In this document: piece by piece, positions 35,270 to 46,112 of the stretch
Numbering within the stretch: the stretch's first letter is position 1
How the letters are laid out: every line of letters starts with the position of its first letter
Assembly: GCA_965247065.1 (NCBI GenBank)
Contig: CBDFGN010000006.1
Span: forward strand, 4,526,001-4,590,000
From: CBDFGN01 sp965247065
GTDB lineage: Bacteria > Bacteroidota > Bacteroidia > Cytophagales > Cyclobacteriaceae
Direction of reading: 5' to 3'
Length of the DNA: 64,000 nt
Program-made: the position numbers and the translations under genes
Notes under the pieces: model-generated
The model's input: only the letters and a program-made list of their open reading frames with translations
Told to the model about the DNA's origin: nothing
Databases searched by the model: none

Positions 35270-36952
35270 TCACTCATTCTCCCATATACTTTTCATCTGA
35301 TAAGCCTCCAGCGACAACAACTCGGCATCCAGATTTTGAGAACGTAAGGAAACTCCCACACTCTCTTCGAGTCCGGGATAGACCCGCTGAGCGACGCACT
35401 GTTTACCGTTGGCAAAGACCTCCACTACGCTCTTGTCGATGAATATACGCAGCTTAAGGGTTTCGTTCGCTTCAAGGCGAAATGGCCCCGTTTCGGGAGC
35501 CCGGGAACGCACATCAGGCAGAGTAGACGAATAGGAGGATTCAATAGTAAGTAAGCTGTTAAACCGAGGGTTGAAGGGAGATACAGGCCGATTGTAGTCC
35601 CTTCCCTGGTACACGCCCCGGTCTTTAAAGAATGCAATCCGGGTGAACTCTTCTTTATTCGGTGAGCGCAAAACATTCATTTCAACCATTGGCGAGTCCT
35701 TGGGGTCTATCTCGGCGATTATCTCGATGGCATTTCCGCTAATATTCTCCAAAACAACCTCTTCATTGGCCGGCAGCGTCATCGTTGCCACAGTCTGTCG
35801 GTCATATCGCAAAGATTCTATGTCGCCATAGGGTTCCTGTCCGACGGTATCTCCACCAATTAGCGTCAAGCGGCGGGGAAGGCTCATAATTTGATCCCAT
35901 CCCTCAGTGGGTTTGCCGGCATTTATGTTAAAGATGATAATCACACCCCCTTCTCCATCCGGAGTAGCCGTTGGCGCATGCACGCCGCCGGGCCGGGTGG
36001 CGCCGAAATTGAATCTCCCGAAGTTGGTGGCCACGAACTTATCCCGTTGTTTATCATAATCTCCTATCAGGTAATGTGAGCCGCTGATGTGGCTGGAGAA
36101 GGGCATTATGTAGCGGTCGCCGATAGGCCAGAAGTAGGGACAGGCTGCGTCATCTCCTGTCTGGGTGAAGCGGTCTCCTTCCACGAACTCGTGCAGGTAC
36201 TCCCAATTGGCGAGATCCGGGGATCGTAGAAGGAAGGCCGTGAATACCTGCTTGCCTCCTGGCCCTGGTTTCACTCCTCCGGATAACGAAAAATACATAT
36301 CGTCTTTTTTCCAGATGTTGGGATCATAGACATAATAAGGTAGGTCATTGCTATTGGGGGTCATGGGTACTACGGCTTTACCGGCTACTTTCTCCCAATT
36401 CAGCAACAATGGGTCGCTGGAAGTAGCCACCATATTGCCCACCCGGGTACCGTGATACATAGCGATCACCCGGTCCCCATCAACCAGTGCTGATCCTGAG
36501 TAACACTGATATTCAGGATTGGGATAAATCGCCAGGGGAAGATCCTTCCAATGGATCAAATCGTCACTGACAGTATGACCCCAGTGCTGACGAGGGTCTT
36601 CGGGCGGGTACGCCTGGTAGAAAAGATGCCACCGTCCCTGCCAGAAACATAGGCCGTTTGGATCGTTCAGAGCTCCCTCAGGATTCACGTAATGATAAAT
36701 TGGGCGGTAGGGATCACCCGACAATTTTTTCCTGGACTCTTTGAAACGAAGCAGCAACGGGTTGGTCTTCAACTGTTCCTCCTGTTCCTCCAATGTGGTG
36801 GCGAAGGTATACATGGGAACCTTGGAGGTATAGTCCTCGGTTGGTTGAGCTGGTTCCACAACAGGTTGGGTCTTCGGTGAATCAGCCTCTTTTTTTTCAG
36901 AGCAGGCCAGTAATAGAATGGCAAGTGCCAGGAGGAGCGATGTGTTTTTCAT
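35270..36952 (-). CDS. GH32-type lipoprotein (beta-fructosidase-like), catalytic motifs altered
   Basis: The 560-residue lipoprotein (LAILLLAC signal) has a five-bladed propeller followed by the GH32 C-terminal beta-sandwich (LRIFIDKSVVEVFANGKQ). The nucleophile motif is intact (ALNDPNG, Asp97). The RDP motif reads YDP (Asp210), and the ECP acid/base motif reads AACP (Ala270-Cys271, preceded by Asp267-Asp268). It may be a divergent hydrolase with another acid, or a binding protein. Family members release fructose from fructans or sucrose. Neighbouring hexose porters support a sugar-use role. Confidence 0.85.
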   Translation of the reverse strand: MKNTSLLLALAILLLACSEKKEADSPKTQPVVEPAQPTEDYTSKVPMYTFATTLEEQEEQLKTNPLLLRFKESRKKLSGDPYRPIYHYVNPEGALNDPNGLCFWQGRWHLFYQAYPPEDPRQHWGHTVSDDLIHWKDLPLAIYPNPEYQCYSGSALVDGDRVIAMYHGTRVGNMVATSSDPLLLNWEKVAGKAVVPMTPNSNDLPYYVYDPNIWKKDDMYFSLSGGVKPGPGGKQVFTAFLLRSPDLANWEYLHEFVEGDRFTQTGDDAACPYFWPIGDRYIMPFSSHISGSHYLIGDYDKQRDKFVATNFGRFNFGATRPGGVHAPTATPDGEGGVIIIFNINAGKPTEGWDQIMSLPRRLTLIGGDTVGQEPYGDIESLRYDRQTVATMTLPANEEVVLENISGNAIEIIAEIDPKDSPMVEMNVLRSPNKEEFTRIAFFKDRGVYQGRDYNRPVSPFNPRFNSLLTIESSYSSTLPDVRSRAPETGPFRLEANETLKLRIFIDKSVVEVFANGKQCVAQRVYPGLEESVGVSLRSQNLDAELLSLEAYQMKSIWENE

Positions 36953-37132
36953 GATTGATTCAGTTTAGGGTGATAGAGCCAATATTCACCCTTGAATGCG
37001 AGGGTTAACCTTGGAGACAGATTGAGCCATTTAATTTACGGATGTTGCCTGTAATTTCCAATAGGCTGAAAACGCGCAGGGTTATTATACCAGTACAAGA
37101 AGTGGATTCCTGGGGCAAAATCCCAAATCGGC

Positions 37133-37671
37133 ACGAACAACAGATTCTTCGGTCGCTGCGCTCCCTCAGAAAAAGGTGGTTTGATGCTCCCTCGGAAAAA
37201 GGCGGTGCGAAGCCTTTCTCTGAGCGACAGCGAAGAGTCTGTGGCTATTTAGACTTTTGCCCACTGGTGACAGAGGATCGCGGATGTTGGCCGGAAGAGT
37301 CTTCGCAGCCCGCCTACAAATTTTATATAGTCATGCATTCGATATTCATTTGTTCCCTAGGGTCCAACCTAAACGAACAACAGACCTAAACGAACAACAG
37401 ATTCTTCGGTCGCTGCGCTCCCTCAGAAAAAGGCGGTTTGAGGCTCCCTCAGAAAAAAGTGGTTTGAGGCCCCCTCGGAAAAAGGCGGTGCGAAGCCTTT
37501 CTCTGAGCGACAGCGAAGAGTCTGTGGCTATTTAGACTTTTGCCCACTGGTGACAGAGGATCGCGATGTTGGCCGGAAGAGTCTTAACAGCCCGCCTTCA
37601 AATTTTACATAGTCATGCATTCGATATTCATTTGTTCCCTGGGGTCCAACCTAAACGAACAACAGACAATC
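37133..37671. repeat. tandem 257-bp repeat with MITE-like inverted arms
   Basis: Two consecutive copies (37133-37389 and 37390 to about 37671) share almost all bases. A block of about 26 bp (CTCCCTCAGAAAAAGG and following) occurs twice in copy 1 and three times in copy 2. Within each copy, TTCGGTCGCTGCGCTCCCTCAG faces a near-complement (CTGAGCGACAGCGAAGAGTC), so each can fold into a long hairpin. Small ORFs here follow the repeat and are not believable genes. Confidence 0.8.
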
Positions 37672-37843
37672 ATTATGAACAATCATTGTCCAATGTTCAA
37701 CATCCAGATGGCCGAAAGTTGAATGGAATCCGGGAATTAACGGGATCTATCAGGTAAGAACCCATTAGGTTGAGGTATTTCTCTTAAATTGACCCCCACT
37801 TGCATCTCAAAGGATACATCGCGGCCTCTCTAACTCCTTCCCA

Positions 37844-39487
37844 GTGACGGATTTTGCCCTTACCGGCATTGATCTAATATTAATGGCTGCCTATGCCATT
37901 GGAATTGTACTGTATGGCTTGAAGAAGGGTAAGCAGGAAAGCTCCGAGGACTACTTTCTGGCGGGAAGAAACATCAGCTGGCCAGTTGTTGGGATCTCCT
38001 TGTTTGCAGCAAATATTTCAAGCTACCACCTGGTAGGTATGGCCGGAGACGCCTACGACAGTGGAATTGCCGTGTACAACTATGAATGGGTGGCCGCTTT
38101 CGTTTTGGTTTTTTTTGCCCTGTTCTTCCTGCCATTTTATCTTAGATCAGGGGTGTACACGATGCCCGAGTTCCTGGAACGGCGATACGATAAAAGATCC
38201 CGATATTTCTTTTCATTTCTGACTATTGTTGGAAACGTTTTGGCCGATACTGCGGCCCCACTATACGCCGGGTTAGTGATCATGGGATTGGTATTTCCCG
38301 ATGTTAACGAATATGTTATAATATTCGGCCTGGCTGCTGCTGCTGCTATCTACACGATTCCCGGGGGTCTTAATGCCGTGATTCACACCGAGGTTATTCA
38401 GGCCCTGTTACTAATCGCCGGCTCGGTACTCTTGACCCTGTTCACATGGGATGCAATAGGGGGTGTGGACGGCTGGTATGCCGCCAAAGAAGCCGGTATC
38501 ATAACTAACGATCAGCTGAAGATCGTTAAACCTATTGGAGACGAACAGGTCCCTTGGCCGGGATTAATCCTTGGGGTTCCGCTGCTGGGATTTTACTTCT
38601 GGGCCACGAATCAGTTTATGGTGCAACGTGTACTCAGTGCCAAAGACATCAGTCATGGACGAAGGGGAGCTCTTTTTGCGGGGCTTCTAAAGCTGCCTGT
38701 CCTGTTTATCATGGTGCTCCCTGGTGTCATGGCCCAAGTTCTTTACTCCGGTGAGCAGACCCTTCAGCGGGCCGATCTGGCTTTCCCCACACTAATGTTC
38801 GACATGCTTCCCGGGGGGCTGCGGGGGCTGGTTTTGGTTGCCCTCCTGGCTGCTATGGCTTCCAGTATAAGTGCGACCCTAAACTCAGCCTCCACTCTTA
38901 TCACAATGGACTTTGTAAGCAAATTTCGACCTGGTCTGACCAGTAAACAACTGGTGCGGGTAGGTCAAATTTCTACCTTGATCCTGGTGATAATCGCGGC
39001 GATGTGGGTACCCCAGGTGTCTAAGGTGGGTTCGCTTTTTCGGTATCTTCAACTAGTGGCCACTTTCATCGCTCCTCCGATCGTCGCCCTGTTTATTTTT
39101 GGTCTATTCTGGAAAAAGGCTAACGGAACCGGCGCAATTGCATCGTTTCTTGCAACTTCGGTCGTCATAATCTTTATGCTCTCTTTTCTGAATGTCGATG
39201 CCCAGAAAGCGGGCATCCTGTTTTTTGACATGTTCGGCTACCAATTCACGGCCCATTTCCTCTACCTGGCTCCTTTTTTCTTTGTTATTTGCTCCTTAGT
39301 GCTGATTGCTGTGAGCCTTCTAACCTCCGCTCCCGAAGCGAGTAAGGTTCAGGGATTGCTATGGACCAAGAAGCTGTATCACGAAGAGACCGAAGACCTT
39401 CGCTTACTTCCCTGGTACCAGAATTACCGCCTTCTATCGGCGCTCCTTTTGTTTCTCACGGCGCTCATTGTGATCTGGTGGTGGTAG
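37844..39487 (+). CDS. sodium/solute symporter (SSS/SGLT family)
   Basis: The 547-residue protein with about 14 hydrophobic segments has the SSS hallmarks GLKKGKQESSEDYFLAGRNISWPVVGISLFAANIS at the end of helix 1 and in helix 2, then YDSGIAVYNYEW, EFLERRYDKRS and the GLRGLVLVALLAAMASSISATLNSASTL helix with its conserved sodium-site serines. A GTG at 37844 is chosen because the next Met (residue 14) would remove part of helix 1. The likely role is Na+-driven uptake of a sugar or related solute in this cluster. Confidence 0.9.
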   Translation: MTDFALTGIDLILMAAYAIGIVLYGLKKGKQESSEDYFLAGRNISWPVVGISLFAANISSYHLVGMAGDAYDSGIAVYNYEWVAAFVLVFFALFFLPFYLRSGVYTMPEFLERRYDKRSRYFFSFLTIVGNVLADTAAPLYAGLVIMGLVFPDVNEYVIIFGLAAAAAIYTIPGGLNAVIHTEVIQALLLIAGSVLLTLFTWDAIGGVDGWYAAKEAGIITNDQLKIVKPIGDEQVPWPGLILGVPLLGFYFWATNQFMVQRVLSAKDISHGRRGALFAGLLKLPVLFIMVLPGVMAQVLYSGEQTLQRADLAFPTLMFDMLPGGLRGLVLVALLAAMASSISATLNSASTLITMDFVSKFRPGLTSKQLVRVGQISTLILVIIAAMWVPQVSKVGSLFRYLQLVATFIAPPIVALFIFGLFWKKANGTGAIASFLATSVVIIFMLSFLNVDAQKAGILFFDMFGYQFTAHFLYLAPFFFVICSLVLIAVSLLTSAPEASKVQGLLWTKKLYHEETEDLRLLPWYQNYRLLSALLLFLTALIVIWWW

Positions 39488-39655
39488 GACCGTGGATGGT
39501 TGAGGGTGTACGGATGAATCTCAATCTCAATCAATTTCAACTCCGACACATGGTAGACGGTAATACGCTGGATGGTTTGTCAAGCAAGATCTCCCTCCAA
39601 GTGCTTGTTATCTAAAAACACCGCTCAATAGTACTTGTTTACACTTCTGTTTTAC

Positions 39656-39681
39656 CTAAAATAAAAAGCGTTAAGGCTTTT
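39656..39681 (-). terminator. terminator of the tRNA gene
   Basis: On the minus strand, AAAAGC-CTTAAC-GCTTTT forms a 6-bp stem followed by more T's, about 26 bases after the tRNA 3' end. Confidence 0.5.
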
Positions 39682-39706
39682 AGCATTAACTCCTTGATAA
39701 TCAAAG

Positions 39707-39779
39707 AGCCTCGCACCGGACTTGAACCGGCGACCTGTTGATTACGAATCAACCGCTCTGCCAACTGAGCTAACGAGGC
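39707..39779 (-). tRNA. tRNA-Thr (anticodon CGT)
   Basis: The minus strand folds into a full cloverleaf. The acceptor arm is GCCTCGT/GCGAGGC (one G-U pair), the D arm GCTCAGTTGGCAGAGC, the anticodon stem GTTGA/TCAAC with loop TTCGTAA (CGT anticodon, reading ACG) and the T arm GCCGG-TTCAAGT-CCGGT. CCA is not encoded. The gene is not linked to the thr operon by position (33 kb away). Confidence 0.95.
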
Positions 39780-40044
39780 TTCGATTCCTAATGGATTTAT
39801 TTAGTATTTTCAATATGCTCGATGACGATCACCCGGGCTGCAATTTATGATTTATGATTTATTATTTACCCATAGTGAATTATACTACTTTAATTATACC
39901 GACTGGTCAGAATTCTAGGTTTTGCTGGTTAGATTAGAAGCAATTGAATCAATTTAATCTGTCGGGACAAACAGACTGTTGTTACCGGAGGGATGGGAAA
40001 CACGGCATCAGACCAGCCACTTATTAACCTTTTCATTAAAATCC

Positions 40045-40872
40045 ATGAGTGAATACAATAGGCTTTCAATTAACCAGTGGACTACTATTGAGCGCTGGTC
40101 CTTGTCTGAAGCAATTGCGGGATACGCGCGCCACGGCATTCATGGCATTTCCATTGTACGGGAGAAATTGCTGGAGGTGGGTGCCAGCCAAGCGGCCCGC
40201 TTGCTGAAGGATCATGACATGACAGTGACGGGTTATTGCATTGGTGGGCTGCTCACCGACTCGAACCAAGGGAAATTTCAGGAAAGTTTGGACCAAAACC
40301 GTAGAATCATCGATGAGGCGGCTACCATCCAAGCAAAGTGCGTGGTATTCGTTGTAGGCGGACTTCCAGAGGGGTCGAAGGATATTGAGGCTGCCCGCTC
40401 CCGAAGTCTTGATGGTTTGGCGACCCTACTTCCCTATGCACGTAGCGCAGGAGTGACGTTGGCTCTTGAGCCATTGCACCCAATGGTTTGCGCTTTCCGG
40501 TCGGTCGTGGCCACCCTGGGACAGGCCAATGATTGGTGCGACCAGATCGGGGGTGGTCCGGAACTGAGGATTGCGTTAGATGCTTATAACGTCTGGTGGG
40601 ATCCGGCACTTGAGTCAGAAATCGAAAGAGCCAGCGGCCGTATCGCCGCTTTCCACCTCAGCGATTGGTTACCGGATACACGGGACCTCCGTCTGGATCG
40701 CGGAATGATGGGCGACGGCGTAATTGATATACCCCGACTTCGCGGACTGGTGGAGGCATCTGGATACCAGGGCTACAATGAAGTGGAGGTATTCTCCGCG
40801 CGCAACTGGTGGAAACGTGATCCGGATGAAGTGGTCAAAGTCGTCAAGGAACGTTACTTGAAGTATGTGTGA
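40045..40872 (+). CDS. sugar phosphate isomerase/epimerase-like TIM-barrel protein
   Basis: The 275-residue cytoplasmic protein starts MSEYNRLSINQWTT and belongs to the AP-endonuclease-2/xylose isomerase-like barrel family. Likely metal ligands are the Glu in LALEPLHP, the Asp/His pair in ALDAYNVWWD and FHLSDW, and the Glu in YNEVEVFS. Relatives isomerise or epimerise sugars or act on inositol derivatives, and the sequence alone does not say which. The frame is open to 39979 through TTG, but the Met at 40045 fits the family. Confidence 0.8.
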   Translation: MSEYNRLSINQWTTIERWSLSEAIAGYARHGIHGISIVREKLLEVGASQAARLLKDHDMTVTGYCIGGLLTDSNQGKFQESLDQNRRIIDEAATIQAKCVVFVVGGLPEGSKDIEAARSRSLDGLATLLPYARSAGVTLALEPLHPMVCAFRSVVATLGQANDWCDQIGGGPELRIALDAYNVWWDPALESEIERASGRIAAFHLSDWLPDTRDLRLDRGMMGDGVIDIPRLRGLVEASGYQGYNEVEVFSARNWWKRDPDEVVKVVKERYLKYV

Positions 40873-40960
40873 GCGCCCACGCCCCGTGTAGAAACAATCG
40901 AAGAAAGTCTCAAATCTACAAATCCTAAAATCCAAATTTGCTTCTAATGCACCTTTGCAG

Positions 40961-42406
40961 CTAGGCTAAAATATCATGAACTACATTACCATGGACGTCG
41001 GTTAGTCGGTAACGCCGACCCTGGAACTTAAATGTAAGTCTCTCGTGATCAACGCCCAGAAGGTGCATCAGGGTTGCATTAAAGTCATGTACATGCACCG
41101 GGTTTTCAACAATGTTGTAGCTGAAATCATCTGTCTGGCCGTAGCTAAATCCTTTTTTGACCCCAGCACCGGCCATAAATACGGTAAAACAATTTGGGTG
41201 GTGATCCCTTCCCCAGCCTTCGGAATTGAGATCACCCTGCGAATAATTGGTTCGGCCAAACTCTCCTCCCCAGATTACAAGAGTATCCTCCAGCAAACCT
41301 CGTTGTTTCAAATCGGTTACTAGGGCTGCCGATCCCTGATCGGTTTCTTTGCATTGTTTCGGATGTTGTTGCAGGAGCTGCCCGTGTTGGTCCCAGCCCT
41401 GATGAAACAGTTGGATGAACTTAACTCCTTTTTCGGCTAATCGTCTGGCCAGAAGACAGTTGGCCGCATAAGTGCCTGGCCTCCGCGCATCCTCCCCATA
41501 AAGTGCGAAAGTTGACTCGGGCTCTTTGCTGGTGTCCATTACCTCAGGCACAGAGGTCTGCATTCTGAATGCCATTTCGTATTGGGCAATCCTGGCCTTG
41601 ATTTCGGGATCCCCGAATTCATCATACTGAAATTCCTGTAGCTGCCTAAGATGATCCAGTTGTTCTTTCCTTGACATTGGAGTGACACCAGGGGGATTGG
41701 AAAGGTAAAGCACAGGATTTTTTCCAGAGCGAAATTGTACGCCCTGGTGTTCGGAAGGCAGAAAGCCATTCCCCCAGGACCTGGCATACAGAGGTTGCCC
41801 CCTTTTACCTTTGGTGACTAACACTACGTAGACCGGGAGGTTCTCATTATCCGAGCCAAGCCCGTAGCTGATCCAGGCACCTGCCGAAGGACGACCGGGA
41901 AACTGCGAACCGGTTTGAAAATAGGTTGCCGCCGGGTCGTGATTAATGGCTTCGGTATACATGGATTTTATAAAACAAAGCTCATCGACTACTTTGGCGG
42001 TGTAAGGCATCAAATCACTCATGTACATGCCACTCTGCCCATGCTGCTGCAGATTAAAGGATCCTCCGACCAAAGGAAAGGTTCCCTGACCAGCGGTCAT
42101 ACCAGTCAATCTTTGTCCTTTTCTTATGCTTTCCGGTAATTCCTCTCCTGCCATTTTGTGGAGAACAGGCTTGTAGTCAAACAGATCAATTTGTGAAGGG
42201 GCTCCGCTTTGAAACAGATAAATGATGTGCTTGGCTTTTGGAGCAAAATGCGTTCCGCCCAGAACACGGTTGTTGGAAGCCATTGGATTCGCAAAGATCT
42301 TTCCGGGATGGAGGAATGAGCCGATTGTAAGCGCCCCAAGGCCCAGTGAAGTTCTGGTTAGAAAATCTCTTCTCGAATAATTTTGATTAGTATGATCGCA
42401 ATTCAT
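40961..42406 (-). CDS. DUF1501 protein (Tat-exported, sulfatase-fold)
   Basis: The 481-residue protein has a Tat signal ([21 protein letters not shown], near residues 11-31). It shows the DUF1501 layout: [25 protein letters not shown], then [22 protein letters not shown] and a late GYSYGQTD-like [38 protein letters not shown]. The fold is alkaline-phosphatase-like. No experimental function is known to me. It normally pairs with DUF1549/DUF1553 cytochrome proteins. Here that partner is 70 bases upstream in the same orientation. Confidence 0.88.
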   Translation of the reverse strand: MNCDHTNQNYSRRDFLTRTSLGLGALTIGSFLHPGKIFANPMASNNRVLGGTHFAPKAKHIIYLFQSGAPSQIDLFDYKPVLHKMAGEELPESIRKGQRLTGMTAGQGTFPLVGGSFNLQQHGQSGMYMSDLMPYTAKVVDELCFIKSMYTEAINHDPAATYFQTGSQFPGRPSAGAWISYGLGSDNENLPVYVVLVTKGKRGQPLYARSWGNGFLPSEHQGVQFRSGKNPVLYLSNPPGVTPMSRKEQLDHLRQLQEFQYDEFGDPEIKARIAQYEMAFRMQTSVPEVMDTSKEPESTFALYGEDARRPGTYAANCLLARRLAEKGVKFIQLFHQGWDQHGQLLQQHPKQCKETDQGSAALVTDLKQRGLLEDTLVIWGGEFGRTNYSQGDLNSEGWGRDHHPNCFTVFMAGAGVKKGFSYGQTDDFSYNIVENPVHVHDFNATLMHLLGVDHERLTFKFQGRRYRLTDVHGNVVHDILA

Positions 42407-42476
42407 AGTCGTAAATTTATGCTTAGCGTGGTTGGCGGCAAGGGGTTAAAAGGAGGCCTGTCCACCGTCTACCGTG

Positions 42477-45400
42477 TTATCGTTTCATATAAGCCTCATC
42501 ATGATTAAGAATCGTGTTACTAATAGTTGCCAACGCCGCAGTGATGGTGGGATCAAATCTGCGGTTTGGGGTACGTGCACCAACGGAAAGTAGTGCTTCG
42601 GCGGCCCTGGGGTCCTTCTTGAATCGCTTGTGTTCCTTGTGATAAAGATCCCTGAAGACGGCGATCTCATTTTGGCCCGGAGTTCTTCCGGTAGCAAGAC
42701 GGAAAGCATGAGTCAACATATTATCCAATTTACCGCCCGCTTCCTCTTGAATTCGCTCGGCAAGGATCCTCGAGGCCTCGACGAATTGAGGATCATTTAA
42801 TAAAATAAGAGCCTGTAGCGGAGTATTCGTGCGTTCTCTTTGCACCGTGCATACACTCCTGGAAGGAGCATCGAATGTCGTCATGTACGGTGGTGGGGAT
42901 GTTCGTTTGATAAAAGTATATAAACTGCGACGATACAAATCCTCACCAGAATCCGGGGTGTAATTCAAAAGGTAATAAGACGTAGTATTAATTTCGACCC
43001 ACAAACTATCAGGCTGATACGGTTTGACACTTTCCCCGCCTATTTTTTTGGTTAACAGGCCACTTGCAGCCAGTGCATTGTCCCTGATCATCTCTGCCGG
43101 CAACCGGTAGCTTGGCCCCCGGGCAAGCAGAATATTCTCAGGATCTGACTCTAAAAGTTCATTATTGACTGCAGAGGATTGCTGGTAGGTGGATGACATC
43201 ACCAAGATCTTTACAAGATTACTTAATGTCCCATCCCGATTCCCGGAATTCTACAGCCAGCCAATCCAATAGCTTGGGATGTGAGGGAAGAGCTCCCTGG
43301 CTACCGAAGTCATTCAAGTTTTCACAAGGCCCCGGCCAAAGAATAGTTGCCAATAGCGGTTTATTGTGACCCGGGCGGTTAGCGGATTCTTCTCACTAAA
43401 CAACCACTGAGCCAGTCCAAGACGATTTTTAGGAAGATCGTCAGGAAAGGGGAGAACCCCACCGGGCGTTCCGAAAGTTACCTGCTCCATAGGTGAGTCA
43501 TATTGGCCCCTGTACAAAACATTAGTAATTCGTGGTTCCGGCATTTCCTCCATCACCATGATCTCAGGAGTTTCATTCATAATGGCCAGCCATTCTTTAC
43601 GCAGCTCGGTCAATTCCGCAACTTGTTTTTGATATGACCCGTTGCGATCAATCGCATATTCGAGTAACTGTTCTTTACTAGGATCGATTGCGTTGCCGGC
43701 CGTGACCCCAATTTCTATCTCGGTAAGATTTCGGTTGTATAGCCATATATCATCAATTTGCCCATTGAAAATTCCGTCCTCACCGGTAAATGCCCGGTAA
43801 CTCTTGCCGACGCGGACCGGACGAGGATCACGGCTATGGTCCGACATCGTGATGGGCAAAATTGATTTGTACAATTGGTCATATTCAACAATGGTTTCAA
43901 TACGCTTTCCATTGATGAACAGTCTTACTCCATTTGCATTCGCGGATCCATTATAGGTGAAAGCGACGTTTGTCCACTGGTCTGGCTCAACGGACACGGC
44001 GCTGGAGACATGTAAGTAATTGTGAGGAAGGCAACTGATCAGGCGGAAGCAGAGAACGTTTGAACCGTCTAAATAAAGATCCCATCCTCTCCAGAGATTA
44101 TCCTTGTTTCCGGCGGTACCCATTATTGCCTGGGTTTTGGTCGAGTCCCATTGAGAAGTTTGAATCCAAGCAGAACCGGAAAAGGGTTCATATAACTCAA
44201 AAAGACCTACGTCCTCAAGGTAAACCTCGTCGTATCCGTCCCCACTGAATAGTACTGCATTACCTAATTTACTTTGGGTTAATTTGGGTCTTCCATTGGA
44301 AAAAGCACTTTTATTACCATCCAGTACGGTGATATAGTCCCTTTTTGAATCCCGGCCTCCAAGACCTTCCTTAGCTTCTTCGTTCCTGACAACCTCGCCG
44401 TTGTCAAACGGATAGTGGCCCACCAAACCTCTGGGGTTTTTTGGAACCTGGATGTTGCTTATAAAATCACTAACCTTTTTGAGGTTTTCCCTGGACACTT
44501 CTATCTCCTTCTCCTTACGCTCAATCTGTTCTTCGATTGCTGCCAACTGCTGCTCTGATTCATTATCGCCCCACAGAAGAGTCGGTCCGAAATTGCCGTC
44601 GTTACCCGTCATCCCCAACTCTTTCTGATTGTTGAAGAAAGCTGACATCATGTAGTATTCTTCCTGAGTGATGGGATCAAATTTGTGGTCGTGACATCGA
44701 GAGCATTCCATGGTTAACCCAAGAAATGCGGTTGCCGTCGTGTTGGTCCTGTCGGCAACATATTCCACCCGGAATTCTTCGTCTACAGCTCCACCTTCGG
44801 CTGTCATCGGGTGATTTCGGTGGAAAGCGGTGGCCAGGATCTGTTCTTTAGTGGGATTCGGAAGTAGATCGCCTGCCAGTTGCCAGGTAACAAATTCATT
44901 GTAGGGCAAATTCTCGTTGAAAACGTTTATCACCCAATCTCTCCACGGCCACATCATTCGCCAGCCGTCGGCATGTAACCCGTGGGAGTCAGCATACCTG
45001 GAAACATCCATCCAATCCAGAGCCAGTCTTTCCCCGAAATCTTCCGTGGCCAGAAGTCGATCAACTGCCCTTTCATATGCGTCGGGCGATTGATCACGCA
45101 TAAAATCATCTATTTCCTCAATCGAGGGTGGCAAACCGGCAATGTCCATCGAAACCCTTCTTAATAACCTCTCCTTATCGGCTGGTTTTGAAGGTCGAAG
45201 CCCCGTTCTATGCAGCTTTGAATAGATAAAATTATCAATCGGATTGTCCGCAATCCACTCGGCTGGAAAATCAGCGGGAACTTGTGGTCTTTGAGGAGGG
45301 GTAAAAGACCAATGTGGTTTCCATTCTGCGCCTTGCTCAACCCACTTGACCAGGGTAGCAATGTCCTCAGCATTCAAATTTAGCTTGGATTCCGGATGTG

Positions 45401-45728
45401 GCATGGTTACCTCCGGGTCAGAGCTGAGAATGCGCCTAATGGCCTCACTATTGCGCACCTTCCCAGGAACAAATGCATATCCGCCGCTTTTTAATTCCGA
45501 GAATGCATTTTCTTCGATATCGAGACGCAAATTGGCTTTGCGGGCATTTTCATCAGGACCATGACATTGATAGCACCGATCCGAAAGGATCGGTTTTATA
45601 TGAAAGTTATAGTCGATTTTCTCCGGTAGCCCCTCATAAGCAGCCTGGACGCCCGGCGGCAATTCTACATTGCAGGAGAGTAAACTATACAGGGATAAGG
45701 AAGTCAACCAAAGGCTAACTTTCATCAT
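42477..45728 (-). pseudogene. planctomycete-type cytochrome/DUF1549/DUF1553 lipoprotein with two frameshifts
   Basis: The reading order is lipoprotein signal (SLLSC), a single haem-binding CYQCH at residues 52-56, DUF1549, a LamG-like domain (residues about 450-660) and DUF1553. The frame stops with TGA at 43314-43316 after GRGLVKT. The next frame carries on with [20 protein letters not shown] until TAA at 43219-43221, and the first frame then resumes at NLVKILVMSSTYQQ. One missing and one extra base explain both breaks. The start is taken at 45728 rather than 45767 because it gives a proper lipoprotein signal. The DUF1501 partner follows. Confidence 0.85.
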
Positions 45729-46030
45729 ATGCTCGCTTTTTGACAAATAGCACCATAAAAGTATCATAAAGTACTCTAAATGTAAAGCCGCCTATTTTTC
45801 GGTACGGTTGACAAATAATCTTGATAAAGCAATCAACAAGACACCAAGAAAAACCTTTCAACGTCAAGCAGATTGCCCGGAAATATCAGCGCCCAAATCA
45901 CATCAAGAGGTGACATTTCCTGACCTGAATCTATTAAAAGTGAGGAATCATTGCGCCTATGCGCCTTAGCAAGAAACATAACTTTGATACAAAATGTTGG
46001 AAAGCGAACTGTCCAAGGTCATTGAGAGGA

Positions 46031-46112
46031 CTACTATATAACTAACTATATCTCACAGATAATCAGCGACTTTTGAAAGTTCAAAAAGATTAACCTCCCC
46101 GGGCTTGACCCG
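46031..46112 (+). repeat. dispersed non-coding repeat, copy B
   Basis: Matches the 5' and middle blocks of copies A (19797) and C (52774 to 52599): TATATAACTAACT..., CTCACAGATAATCAG and CTCCCCGGGCTTGACCCG. The 3' hairpin of the other copies is missing. The rest of 45729-46559 is a GC-rich, repeat-laden stretch with overlapping small ORFs on both strands; I see no convincing gene in it. Confidence 0.5.

Noticed and set aside
37042..37757. Small plus-strand ORFs before the symporter
   Set aside because: They are translations of the tandem non-coding repeat; the same peptides recur only because the DNA does.
39707..39779. tRNA-Thr as a regulatory link to the thr operon
   Set aside because: They are 33 kb apart with unrelated genes and an IS between; shared amino acid is coincidence.
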